A stretch of 59,507 bases of DNA from positions 1 through 59,507 of the forward strand of contig PHCB01000021.1 in NCBI GenBank assembly GCA_002842095.1, read 5' to 3'. This document shows, one piece after another, positions 46,789 through 55,327 of the stretch. A program made the translations under genes and the position numbers. The DNA is from a candidate division BRC1 bacterium HGW-BRC1-1. GTDB lineage: Bacteria; Sumerlaeota; Sumerlaeia; Sumerlaeales; Sumerlaeaceae. Numbering within the stretch: position 1 is the first letter of the stretch; every line of letters starts with the position of its first letter. The notes under the pieces were generated by a model, which worked only from the letters and a program-made list of their open reading frames with translations, was not told the DNA's origin and made no database searches.

Positions 46789-48096
46789 ATGACGAAGCAA
46801 GCAGAGAAGAATCCGGCGGAAAACCTTCAACTTCTGGAAGAAGTGGCGGGCCTCGTGGGCACTCCCTATTGGCTTGTGGATGCGGCCACGCTGCGCGGAC
46901 GCATTGCCGACATCAAGCGCGTCGCCGAGGCGGCGGACGTGAAGGTGCGGTTCGCGGTGAAGAGCTGCCCCGCCACCATGGTGCTGGCCGAGATGCACCG
47001 CAATGGCATCTGGATTGATGCGGTTTCGGGAAACGAAGTTTTGCGCGCCATGCATGCCGGTTATCCCGGCGGCCATAACCCGCCCAAGATCATGTTCACC
47101 GCGGACGTGTTCCGCGACAATGCCATGCACGTTGTGATGGAAAACAATGTGCTGCCCAACATCGGCAGCCCTGGTCAGGTTCAGGATCTGGCGCAGGCCG
47201 GCTACGCCGACGAAATCGCCGTGCGCATTAATCCCGGTTTCGGACACGGTCACGTGAACGCCTGCGACACCGGCGGGCCGAGTTCCAAGCATGGCGTGTG
47301 GATGAGCCAGGCGGCCGAGGTCGGGAAGGCGGCTGCTCAGGCGGGGATGAGGATTACCATGCTTCACGCCCACATCGGTAGCGGTCCTCGCATGGAAGAG
47401 TTGCTGGCGAACCTTGAGCGGCTGGCGAAGGAATTCGCATTGCTGGCGCCCCATTTCCCGAGCGTGAACGCCGTGAGTTTGGGCGGCGGTATTCCGCACA
47501 CCTATCGTGAAGATCTTCCGGCGGTCGACATCGCTCCGCTGGCCGGTTTGTTTGTGGAAGCGCGGCGCATTTTGCAGGAAGCCATGGGGCGCGAAATTCG
47601 TCTTGAGATCGAGCCCGGCCGCCACTTCGTCGCGCCTGCGGCCACGCTGGTTGGGCGCGTTTCAGATGTGAAAAAAACCGAGAAGAACGAAAAGGGCGAG
47701 GGACGCACCTTCGTGATGGTGGACGCCGGCTTCGTGGATCTGGCCCGCCCCGCCATGTACGGTTCTTATCACCGCATCAGCGTGCCGGGACGCGCAGGCG
47801 AGGCTACCGAGTCCGTGGTGGTGGCTGGACCGTTGTGCGAGTCGGGCGACGTGTTCACCCGCGACGCCGGCGAATTGCTCACCCCCCGGGATTTGCCCAT
47901 GCCCCAGCGCGGCGACCTGCTCTGCCTGCACGATGGTGGCGCATACGGCTACGCGATGGCTTCCAACTACAACAGCATCGGACGCGCGCCGCAGGTGTGG
48001 CTGGAGGAAGACGGCTCGAAGCGATTGATGAGCCGCCGCGAAACGGTTGAGGAAATTCTCAGCCTCGAAGAAGGCCCCGAAGGCAGCGCCTTGTAA
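46789..48096 (+). CDS. lysA: Diaminopimelate decarboxylase family enzyme
   Basis: A 435-residue fold-type III PLP decarboxylase. PLP would bind Lys58 (FAVKSCP); HIGSG, SLGGGIP, EIEPGR, CESGD and GAYGYAMASNYNS follow in order. The best fit is LysA, last step of lysine synthesis, though Lys58 sits in FAVKSC rather than the usual YAxKAN, so a carboxynorspermidine or other amino-acid decarboxylase is possible. GAGGAGA lies upstream. It follows the UDP-xylose synthase by 57 bp. Confidence 0.85.
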   Translation: MTKQAEKNPAENLQLLEEVAGLVGTPYWLVDAATLRGRIADIKRVAEAADVKVRFAVKSCPATMVLAEMHRNGIWIDAVSGNEVLRAMHAGYPGGHNPPKIMFTADVFRDNAMHVVMENNVLPNIGSPGQVQDLAQAGYADEIAVRINPGFGHGHVNACDTGGPSSKHGVWMSQAAEVGKAAAQAGMRITMLHAHIGSGPRMEELLANLERLAKEFALLAPHFPSVNAVSLGGGIPHTYREDLPAVDIAPLAGLFVEARRILQEAMGREIRLEIEPGRHFVAPAATLVGRVSDVKKTEKNEKGEGRTFVMVDAGFVDLARPAMYGSYHRISVPGRAGEATESVVVAGPLCESGDVFTRDAGELLTPRDLPMPQRGDLLCLHDGGAYGYAMASNYNSIGRAPQVWLEEDGSKRLMSRRETVEEILSLEEGPEGSAL

Positions 48097-48172
48097 GCGG
48101 CGCAGGAACTATAAGGGATAACCGTATGTCTGGTTGCCGGATGAGGCTCGATGAAATAATGGTGAATTGCCA

Positions 48173-49486
48173 ATGATGAGCAAGTACCCGCAGCCTCGCA
48201 AGCGGCCCAGACACAGACACAAGTACCACCGTTATGGGTCCAGCCGACTGGAGACCACCCTGCGCTCACGTTCGGATGCGCACGAAACTTCTGTGCGCAT
48301 GATGGGTTACAACGAGGTTGGCGTGGAGGAGCGCGAGGATCCCTCGATAGAAGACATTCGCGAGTTTCTTGGCAAGTATACTGTCACCTGGATCGACGTG
48401 GCCGGTCTCGCCGACGTGGACCGCTTGCAGAAATTTGTCGACTTGTTCAAACTGCACCGTCTGGCCATGGAAGACGTGCTCTGGTCACAGCAGTACGCCA
48501 AGACGGAGGAGTTTGACGATCATCTTTTCGTGGTGATGCGCATGCCACCTGACGTTGAGAACGATAACATGGATACAGACCAACTGAGTCTGTTCTGCGG
48601 CGACAAGTGGGTGCTGTCGTTTCAGGAAATCCAGGGTGATTGTCTCGACGATCTGCGCCTGCAAATCCGCGGAGGGCGAGGGCGCATGCGCCATCTGGGG
48701 CCGGATTTTCTCATGTACTCGCTGTTGGATTCCACCCTCGATGCGTACTTCCCGCTGTTGGAAAGTTACGGCGAACAGATGGAAGTGCTGGAGGACCGGG
48801 CGTTGCTGTATCCCACGCCTCAGCTTGTGACGCAGTTATATGATCAGCGCCACAAATTGCTGGCCGTGCGGCGAGCGCTGTGGCCCGTGCGCGATGCGGT
48901 GAACCGACTCGTGCGCCTGCCCGATGATCGGATTTCGCGCGAGACTTCCTTTTTTCTGCGCGATCTTTACGACCACGCGGTGCAGATAATCGACCTTGTT
49001 GAGTCGTACCGGGACCTCGCGGGAAACCTGACCGATGCGTACCTGTCCAGTGTAAGCAATCGCATGAATTCCATCATGAAAGTCCTCACGATCATCTCGA
49101 CGATTTTCATGCCGCTGGCCTTTATCACGGGACTGTATGGGATGAATTTTAACACCAGTGTGTCGAGCTGGAACATGCCCGAACTGAACTGGCGCTATGG
49201 CTATTTGGCCGTGCTGGCCCTGATGGTTGGCATCACCGCTTTGCAATTATATATGTTCTGGCGTCGGGGTTGGATCGGCAGACAATCCAATCTTTTCGAA
49301 GGGGTAACGCCCGTTGCGGACAAGGATTTGGGGAAGGTGATGGAAGCGGCAAAAGAGAAAGGTGTGGCGCTACCGGCGGTGCCCACGATTCATGATGCCC
49401 TGCCGCCGCCACCGCAGGGGATGCACAAGGAAGTGCTGGCAGCATCGGGCGGGAAAACAGACGCGGAGAAAGCCGTCAAGAAGTAG
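48173..49486 (+). CDS. corA: CorA magnesium/cobalt transporter
   Basis: A 437-residue CorA-type channel. A large cytosolic N-terminal domain is followed by two C-terminal spans, the first ending in the selectivity motif YGMNF. The basic N-terminus is rich in Arg/His/Lys, which may interact with phosphate or metals. A charged C-terminal tail of about 70 residues follows TM2, longer than usual (CorA normally ends just after TM2). One of two adjacent ATGs is used. Confidence 0.94.
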   Translation: MMSKYPQPRKRPRHRHKYHRYGSSRLETTLRSRSDAHETSVRMMGYNEVGVEEREDPSIEDIREFLGKYTVTWIDVAGLADVDRLQKFVDLFKLHRLAMEDVLWSQQYAKTEEFDDHLFVVMRMPPDVENDNMDTDQLSLFCGDKWVLSFQEIQGDCLDDLRLQIRGGRGRMRHLGPDFLMYSLLDSTLDAYFPLLESYGEQMEVLEDRALLYPTPQLVTQLYDQRHKLLAVRRALWPVRDAVNRLVRLPDDRISRETSFFLRDLYDHAVQIIDLVESYRDLAGNLTDAYLSSVSNRMNSIMKVLTIISTIFMPLAFITGLYGMNFNTSVSSWNMPELNWRYGYLAVLALMVGITALQLYMFWRRGWIGRQSNLFEGVTPVADKDLGKVMEAAKEKGVALPAVPTIHDALPPPPQGMHKEVLAASGGKTDAEKAVKK

Positions 49487-49522
49487 CTGGAAGGCTCACT
49501 TCGTGGGCGGGTGCGGCTGGCG

Positions 49523-49891
49523 TCAGGCTGCTTTGCGAGCTGCCATAAAGCTGCGAATGCACAGGGCGAGGAAAATGATCGATAGCACCGCCATGATGCA
49601 CTGCGCTGCAACAGCGGCGGGGCGATCCATGGGTGCGCCCTGGAGCAGGGCGGGCAGTTTTGTGAGAGCCTTGGCCGTGCCGAGCAATCCCAGAAGTGCA
49701 ATGGTCGCGGCCGCATGCATGGCATGTTTGCGAGCTGCCGGTTTAACATAGGCCACGAGGCCCAGCCCCTCGAGGGGAATTCCAAACAGCAGAGGAATCA
49801 GGGCCGTGGGGCTCTCGGCCCCCGAACCAAAATAACCAGCCAGGCCCAGCAGGACGAGCAGTGATCCGTATACAATCGTGATAATAGGCAT
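49523..49891 (-). CDS. Hypothetical small membrane protein
   Basis: A 122-residue protein with four hydrophobic segments (about 1-22, 27-48, 58-80 and 93-115) and a basic C-terminus. It looks like a small integral inner-membrane protein; the fold resembles TMEM14-like or DUF4-span families, but this is not firm. It is a single gene, convergent with corA. Confidence 0.65.
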   Translation of the reverse strand: MPIITIVYGSLLVLLGLAGYFGSGAESPTALIPLLFGIPLEGLGLVAYVKPAARKHAMHAAATIALLGLLGTAKALTKLPALLQGAPMDRPAAVAAQCIMAVLSIIFLALCIRSFMAARKAA

Positions 49892-50018
49892 GGCGCGACA
49901 ATACGCGGACAGCGGCGGTTCGCAATGAGAAAAGAGCTTCTAAATCCCGGGCACCATCTTCGTTGCGCAACTTTTCCGCGCTTGCGTGCGAGGGATGTGA
50001 GGGGCACCATCCTCGCCC

Positions 50019-51143
50019 ATGACCTCTGAATCTTTTTCCGACTCTTCATCCTCTGGCGCGGTGCATGTGGCGCTGGGGGATCGCAGTTACGACATCCAAT
50101 TTTTCAATGACGACCTTGACGGCGTGGCCCGGGCCATTCGCCCCCACGCTCCCGAGCGGGCCTTCGTCGTGTCGAACGATACCATCTGGAAGCTACACGG
50201 AGAACGCTTCGCTGCGGCCCTGCGTGCGGCCGACATCGATTTCGAACTGGGCATGATGCCCGATGGTGAACGCTACAAAACCCTCGCCACCACTTCGACC
50301 ATGCTTGACCGTATGGTGGAGAGTCGCTTCGCCCGCAAGAGCTGCGTTATCGCGTTTGGTGGCGGCGTGGTGGGAGATCTCGCCGGCTTCACCGCCGCCA
50401 CATTTCTGCGCGGCGTATCCTTCGTTCAGGTGCCCACCACCGTGGTGGCCATGGTAGACAGTTCCGTGGGTGGCAAAACCGGTGTGGATCATCCGCTGGG
50501 CAAAAATCTCATCGGCGCGTTTTACCAGCCAAAGCTGGTCGCCGTCGATTCATCGCTGCTGCATACGCTGGATCTTCACAACGTGCAGGGCGGGTTCGCC
50601 GAGGTTATCAAGTACGGTGTTATCCGCGACGCCGATTTCTTCGCCTATCTGGAGGAGAACCTTGAGCGGGCGATGGCCCTCGAAACCGAACCTCTTCACC
50701 ATGTGATTCGTCGGTCCTGCGAGTTAAAGGCCGAGGTGGTGAGCGAGGACGAGTTGGAGGGGGGCGTGCGCGCCATTCTGAATTATGGTCACACGTTCGG
50801 CCACGCCATCGAAAATGTGGGCGAGTACGGCGAAAAACAATTTCACGGACAGGCCGTGGCCATCGGCATGATCGCCGCCGCGCGCGTAGGCGAAGAATTG
50901 GGATTGTTTCCCGCAGAAGCGACCCTGCGCATTCGCAAGTTGACCGAGCGCGCCGGACTGCCCTCGCGGATTCCAGCGGGCATGAAGGCCGAGACGCTTA
51001 TGGATCGCATGGCGGGAGATAAAAAGGTGGCAGCGGGCCGTGTGCGTTTCGTAATCCCTGAGGCCATCGGGCGTGTGCGCGTGACGCCGGATGTTCCCCG
51101 CGAGGTGATCGCGAGCGTGTTGAAGGAATTGGGCGCAGAATAA
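50019..51143 (+). CDS. aroB: 3-dehydroquinate synthase
   Basis: A 374-residue AroB, second step of the shikimate pathway. It has MPDGERYKTL, AFGGGVVGDLAGFTAATFLRG, VPTTVVAMVDSSVGGKTGVDHP and NYGHTFGHAIE with metal-binding His. The N-terminus carries a short Ser/Asp-rich extension. No other aro genes adjoin it. Confidence 0.97.
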   Translation: MTSESFSDSSSSGAVHVALGDRSYDIQFFNDDLDGVARAIRPHAPERAFVVSNDTIWKLHGERFAAALRAADIDFELGMMPDGERYKTLATTSTMLDRMVESRFARKSCVIAFGGGVVGDLAGFTAATFLRGVSFVQVPTTVVAMVDSSVGGKTGVDHPLGKNLIGAFYQPKLVAVDSSLLHTLDLHNVQGGFAEVIKYGVIRDADFFAYLEENLERAMALETEPLHHVIRRSCELKAEVVSEDELEGGVRAILNYGHTFGHAIENVGEYGEKQFHGQAVAIGMIAAARVGEELGLFPAEATLRIRKLTERAGLPSRIPAGMKAETLMDRMAGDKKVAAGRVRFVIPEAIGRVRVTPDVPREVIASVLKELGAE

Positions 51144-51304
51144 CCCGAGAAAGCGTTGTCAAAAGCCATGCATTTCCCTGTCATAGTCGCAACTTGGGCT
51201 TGACACGCATTGGTTCTCATGAAGAAAGTGGGGTTCTTCATGGGATGAGGAACGCTTTTACTACTCGTGCCCATTGAGACATTATTGAGGATGGAGGAAT
51301 CACC

Positions 51305-51499
51305 ATGAAGCTTATGCCCGTCGTTATGGCGGCCGTTGCGGCTATGGCCCTGTCGGCCTGCTGCTATCGTCCCTGCCCGCGTCCGTGCGCGCCTGCTCCG
51401 AGCTATTGCGCTCCCTGCGGCGTTGCCCCCGTTGCCCCTGTTGCCGTTAAAGGCCAGATGGTTAAGGGATATTATGCTGAGCCCGCAATCGAGAAGTAA
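51305..51499 (+). CDS. Small Cys-rich lipoprotein, copy 1
   Basis: A 64-residue exported lipoprotein. A short signal with lipobox LSAC gives lipidated Cys19, with Cys20 next to it. The mature part is about 46 residues with Pro-flanked cysteines 24, 28, 35 and 38, then a hydrophobic V/A/P stretch and a C-terminal PAIEK. It shows the same plan as the next gene. GGAGG is upstream. Metal or heme handling at the membrane is possible but unproven. Confidence 0.75.
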   Translation: MKLMPVVMAAVAAMALSACCYRPCPRPCAPAPSYCAPCGVAPVAPVAVKGQMVKGYYAEPAIEK

Positions 51500-51536
51500 C
51501 TCTCTCGAAGCTGCGGTATCCGCTTAAAAAAACAAT

Positions 51537-51571
51537 CCCCGGACGGGCGCAAGCCCACCGGGGTATTTTTT
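51537..51571 (+). terminator. Rho-independent terminator after lipoprotein 1
   Basis: CCCCGG/CCGGGG outer stem with an inner GGGC/GCCC stem and a T-run (51566-51571). About 40 bases after the stop of the first lipoprotein. Confidence 0.9.
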
Positions 51572-51678
51572 CGCATGGTACGTGCAGATTTCTGTTGCGT
51601 AGCGCTTCGACAACAAGCCTGCTCGTATTGTTCCAGAAGGAATAAAGTTTTACCTAAATAGGTTAGGAGGATTTTTCA

Positions 51679-51870
51679 ATGAAGGCTCTGTATATCGGTA
51701 TCGCCGTTCTGGCGAGCTTTGCATTTGTAGGCTGCTGCAATCTCAAGGCGCGTACGTCGCCGGCGATTCCCTGCATGGTGAATCCCTGCCCCACGTCTTG
51801 CAAGCCCTGCCCCCCGGTGAAGGGCAAGGTCGCTGTTGCTCGTCCTGCCATGGAGCAGATCGAGAAGTAA
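51679..51870 (+). CDS. Small Cys-rich lipoprotein, copy 2
   Basis: A 63-residue paralogue of the upstream lipoprotein. Lipobox FVGC with Cys19/Cys20 at the same positions; cysteines 32, 37, 41 and 44 in the Pro-rich mature part, and a C-terminus PAMEQIEK. AGGAGG sits 8 bases before the ATG. It has its own terminator. Sequence identity outside the cysteine pattern and tail is low, so the pair is either an old duplication or shares a fold. Confidence 0.75.
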   Translation: MKALYIGIAVLASFAFVGCCNLKARTSPAIPCMVNPCPTSCKPCPPVKGKVAVARPAMEQIEK

Positions 51871-51893
51871 TTCAAATCTCGTGAAAACGAGCC

Positions 51894-51929
51894 GACCCTC
51901 CGCGCTTTTGCGGGGGGTCATTTTTTTTT
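51894..51929 (+). terminator. Rho-independent terminator after lipoprotein 2
   Basis: A 10-bp stem GACCCTCCGC/GCGGGGGGTC (one G-T pair) with a 6-base loop, followed by nine T. A strong terminator. Confidence 0.92.
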
Positions 51930-51985
51930 GCCCGGAAGGTTTCTTCGCTGAACCTCATCCCCTTGAATTTTTTCCGGTCCACGGC

Positions 51986-52753
51986 ATGAACCCATGCATG
52001 ACCACGCCTCCTGATGATTCCCTCGAACCCGAGCAATCGGTTGGCGGGTCTGTGGCTGCGCGCACGTCTGCATTGGGACGCGCACTCACCGCGTTGACAA
52101 AGACGCGCGTGAGCCTTCGCATCAACCACAACACGCATACACTGGCCACGGTGTCGCCCCCCAAACGCGCGGGTGAGCCGTGGAAGTTCAACCTCCATGC
52201 GATGTTTCTCGATGCCGACGAAATCGTTCTGCAGGCGTTGGTGGCGTGGGGGAAAAACGACGACGCTGCGGGCCGGGCCGTGCGCAAATATATCGACGCC
52301 CACATGCACGCTGTGCGCCCCAAGAAGTCCCGCATGGCGGGTGTGGTGTTGAGTCCGCGCGGAAACACCCATGACTTGCACGCTCTCATGCAGAGCGTGA
52401 ATGAGGAATTCTTTGGTGGTGGCCGCAGCGTGTACATCACCTGGGGGCAGGACGGTCGCCGCGCCACGCCCGCCCGTCGCAGCCGCACCCGCCAAATTCG
52501 TTTCGGCAGTTATGACGAGCACGCGAAGGTCATCCGCATCCACCCCGCTCTCGATCGCCCCGAGGTACCCGAGTTCTTCATCCGGTTCGTGATCTACCAC
52601 GAGATGCTGCACGATCTGCTCGACCTGGAGACAAACGAAGCCACCGGACGCCGCCGCATTCACCCTCCCGAGTTTCGCGAGATGGAACGCCTTTTCCCGC
52701 AGTATCACGAGGCCATCGCGTTCGAGCATCGCTTCCTGAAGGAATTTATGTAG
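51986..52753 (+). CDS. SprT-like/M48-type zinc metalloprotease
   Basis: A 255-residue protein. The zinc motif HEMLH (His205, Glu206, His209) is near the C-terminus and is followed by an RRRIHPPEF segment with a further His, as in YgjP/SprT-like proteins. The N-terminal half has a conserved-looking basic region but no recognised domain. It may act on protein damage or DNA-protein complexes. It may also start at the ATG four codons later. The 115 bases from the previous gene contain the lipoprotein terminator. Confidence 0.78.
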   Translation: MNPCMTTPPDDSLEPEQSVGGSVAARTSALGRALTALTKTRVSLRINHNTHTLATVSPPKRAGEPWKFNLHAMFLDADEIVLQALVAWGKNDDAAGRAVRKYIDAHMHAVRPKKSRMAGVVLSPRGNTHDLHALMQSVNEEFFGGGRSVYITWGQDGRRATPARRSRTRQIRFGSYDEHAKVIRIHPALDRPEVPEFFIRFVIYHEMLHDLLDLETNEATGRRRIHPPEFREMERLFPQYHEAIAFEHRFLKEFM

Positions 52754-52843
52754 TCCGTTGCGGGCCTTTCGTGATTGGTGGGTTTGGTCCCATTTCCAAA
52801 AAAGTGTTGCGCATACAGGGGCTCTCCCGTTGAGAATTTTGAC

Positions 52844-53728
52844 ATGGCCAAAATCCTTGTTAAAGAAACGCTGGCACCCAACACGCATTACTTCCGCATC
52901 GACGCGCCGCTGGTTGCGCGTCACGCCAAAGCAGGACAATTTGTGATCCTGCGCGTGGATGAATTGGGCGAGCGCGTGCCCTTCACCATTGCAGACATCG
53001 ACCCCGTCGAGGGCAGCATCACGCTTGTCATTCAGGAGGTCGGTGAAACCACCCGCCAAATGGGCGCGATGAAATCCGGCGATGACATTCGCGACCTTCT
53101 CGGGCCGCTGGGCATGCCGTCGGAGATTGAGAATTTCGGCACCGTGGTGCTGCTGGGCGGAGGCTTCGGCATTGCCGCCATCCACGTGCTGGCGAAGGCA
53201 CTGCACGAGGCGGGCAACAGGGTGGTGTCCATCATCGGTTCGCGCAACAAGGACCTCCTCATCATGGAGAAGGAAATGCGCGCCGTGAGCGATGAGGTGA
53301 TCGTGATGAGCGACGACGGCTCCATCGGCCGTCAGGGCCTTGTGACGGAACCCCTCAAGGAGATGCTGGACGCGGGCACGGTGGACCGCGTTTGCGCCGT
53401 GGGGCCCATCCCCATGATGCGGGCCGTGGGCGAGGTAACGCGCCCCTATGGCGTGAAAACCATCGTGAGCCTGAACCCCGTGATGGTGGATGGCACGGGC
53501 ATGTGCGGTGGTTGTCGCGTGGAGGTGGGCGGCAAAACGCTCTTCGCCTGCGTGGACGGACCGGAGTTCGACGCCCACGAAACGAATTTCAAAGAATTGA
53601 TCCATCGCACACGCATGTTCCGCCCCATGGAACAGCGCGATCCGGATTCGTGTCGGATGTTGCAACAGGCCGATGTGGTGAGTCAAAAGCCCGCAGCGGG
53701 CGCGGACCACGAGTCGAGGGAGTCGTAA
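52844..53728 (+). CDS. NfnA-type FAD/NAD-binding subunit (ferredoxin:NADP oxidoreductase small chain)
   Basis: A 294-residue flavoprotein of the dihydroorotate-dehydrogenase electron-transfer type. FAD binding RVPFTIAD, NAD motif LLGGGFGIAAIH, and a C-terminal [2Fe-2S] site DGTGMCGGCRV...FACVDGPEFD, where an Asp (as in NfnA) precedes three Cys. With the next gene it fits the electron-bifurcating NADH-dependent reduced ferredoxin:NADP+ oxidoreductase (NfnAB); sulfide dehydrogenase SudB is a homologous option. Confidence 0.85.
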   Translation: MAKILVKETLAPNTHYFRIDAPLVARHAKAGQFVILRVDELGERVPFTIADIDPVEGSITLVIQEVGETTRQMGAMKSGDDIRDLLGPLGMPSEIENFGTVVLLGGGFGIAAIHVLAKALHEAGNRVVSIIGSRNKDLLIMEKEMRAVSDEVIVMSDDGSIGRQGLVTEPLKEMLDAGTVDRVCAVGPIPMMRAVGEVTRPYGVKTIVSLNPVMVDGTGMCGGCRVEVGGKTLFACVDGPEFDAHETNFKELIHRTRMFRPMEQRDPDSCRMLQQADVVSQKPAAGADHESRES

Positions 53729-53736
53729 ATATTACC

Positions 53737-55140
53737 ATGAACGTATCCGAACGCTTGAAGATTCAGCGCCATGAGGTGCCGGCGCTGGACGCCCATCACC
53801 GCGCCCAGTGTTTTGAAGAAGTGGCCGTCGGGTTCGACGAGAAGACGGCCCGGGCCGAGGCGGACCGCTGCATTCAATGCAAGCGCCCGCTGTGCATGGA
53901 AGGCTGCCCTGTTTCCATCGACATCCCCGGGTTCATCCGCAAGATTTCCGAGGGCGATTTCCCCGGCGCCATCGAGCGCATCCGCACGACGAACAGCCTG
54001 CCCAGCATTTGCGGGCGTGTTTGTCCGCAGGAGAACCAGTGCGAACGCGTGTGCGTGGTGGGCAAGAAGGGCGAGCCGGTGGCGATCGGCGCGCTGGAGC
54101 GGTTCGTGGCGGATTTCGAGCGGCGCTATTCGCTGCCCGTTGAAGGCGTGAAGGTGAAGCCGTCCGGACGCAAGGTGGCGGTTGTCGGGTCGGGGCCGGC
54201 GGGTCTCACGGCGGCGGGTCATCTCGCGCAGTTGGGGCATGCGGTTACAGTTTTTGAAGCGTTCCACGAGGCGGGCGGCGTGTTGATTTACGGCATCCCC
54301 GAGTTCCGCCTGCCGAAGGCCATCGTGCAGGAAGAAGTCACGAAACTGCGCACCATGGGCGTGGAGTTTGCCCTGAACACGCTGGTGGGCCGTACCATCA
54401 CCATCGACGAACTTTTGGCCGATAATTACAGCGCCGTCTTCCTGGCACCCGGTGCGGGCACGCCCATGTTCATGAATATCCCCGGTGAGAACCTCAACGG
54501 CGTGTGCAGCGCAAACGAGTTTCTCACCCGCGTAAATCTGATGAAGGCTTTCGACTTCCCGCGCCAGCAAACCCCCGTGTATTTGGGACAACGCATTGCC
54601 GTGGTGGGTGGCGGCAACACGGCCATGGACGCGGCCCGCACGGCGCGGCGCATGGGGCCCGACAAGGTGTACATCGTGTACCGCCGCAGTGAAAACGAAA
54701 TGCCGGCGCGTCGCGAGGAAGTGCACCATGCGCAGGAGGAGGGTGTTGAGTTCCTCACGCTCACTGCTCCCACTCAATACATCGGCACCGAGGACGGGTG
54801 GGTCACCGCCATGGAATGCCAGCGCATGGAATTGAGCGAGCCCGATGCATCCGGACGCAGGCGTCCGGTGCCCGTCGTGGGGAGTGAGTTCACGCTGGAA
54901 GTGGACACGGTGATCGTGGCCATTGGCGCGAAAACCAACGATCTGCTACTGCACACAACCCCCGGTCTGGAAGCCGAGCGTAAGGGCTACCTGACGCTGG
55001 ATAAGGCGACCGGCATGACCAGCCGTCCGGGCGTGTTTGCGGGTGGCGACATCGCCGGTGGCGAAGCCACGGTAATCGCCGCCATGGGCGACGGTCGCCG
55101 GGCGGCAATCTCCATCGATGAGTACGTGAAAGAAAAATAA
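53737..55140 (+). CDS. NfnB-type FAD/NADPH subunit (glutamate synthase small chain-like)
   Basis: A 467-residue GltD-like flavoprotein. The N-terminus carries two [4Fe-4S] motifs (CIQCKRPLCMEGC and CGRVCPQENQCERVC), then FAD motif VAVVGSGPAGLTAA and NADPH motif VVGGGNTAMDAARTARR. It is paired with the NfnA-type gene 8 bp upstream and no large glutamate synthase subunit is present, so NfnB fits better than GltD. The YgfK-like protein at 24 kb lacks just this kind of domain. Confidence 0.85.
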   Translation: MNVSERLKIQRHEVPALDAHHRAQCFEEVAVGFDEKTARAEADRCIQCKRPLCMEGCPVSIDIPGFIRKISEGDFPGAIERIRTTNSLPSICGRVCPQENQCERVCVVGKKGEPVAIGALERFVADFERRYSLPVEGVKVKPSGRKVAVVGSGPAGLTAAGHLAQLGHAVTVFEAFHEAGGVLIYGIPEFRLPKAIVQEEVTKLRTMGVEFALNTLVGRTITIDELLADNYSAVFLAPGAGTPMFMNIPGENLNGVCSANEFLTRVNLMKAFDFPRQQTPVYLGQRIAVVGGGNTAMDAARTARRMGPDKVYIVYRRSENEMPARREEVHHAQEEGVEFLTLTAPTQYIGTEDGWVTAMECQRMELSEPDASGRRRPVPVVGSEFTLEVDTVIVAIGAKTNDLLLHTTPGLEAERKGYLTLDKATGMTSRPGVFAGGDIAGGEATVIAAMGDGRRAAISIDEYVKEK

Positions 55141-55148
55141 AAAAAAAC

Positions 55149-55305
55149 TGAGACGCAAAGGCGCAAAGGCGCAAAGAAAAGCAAATAGAAATAAAGTATT
55201 TAAGACAATTATTATCTTGTTAGCTATTGTTTGTTATTTCTCCCTTCGTGTTAAAGCATTTATATTTCGGCTTTTCTTTGCGCCCTTTGCGTCTTTGCGT
55301 CTAAA
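55149..55305. repeat. Inverted pair of GCGCAAAG arrays, locus B
   Basis: Left arm 55151-55182 and right arm 55270-55302 are inverted copies with one mismatch and one indel, both built of GACGCAAAG/GCGCAAAG units. The AT-rich 87-base spacer has no gene. This matches locus A in unit sequence, arm length and spacer type. It ends 23 bases before the esterase ATG, so it would be in that gene's leader. Confidence 0.85.
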
Positions 55306-55327
55306 GCTTTTATAAGGAACCCACCCC

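Noticed and set aside
45733-47625. 630-codon minus-strand frame across the UDP-xylose synthase and lysA genes
   Set aside because: Antisense shadow of two well-supported genes; His/Arg-rich composition without motifs.
51872-53710. 612-codon minus-strand frame over the SprT-like and NfnA genes
   Set aside because: Antisense to clear genes with zinc and flavin motifs; no homology signal.
53392-53736. Upstream extension of the NfnB-type gene
   Set aside because: It overlaps the NfnA-type gene in another frame and the conserved sequence begins at the internal ATG.
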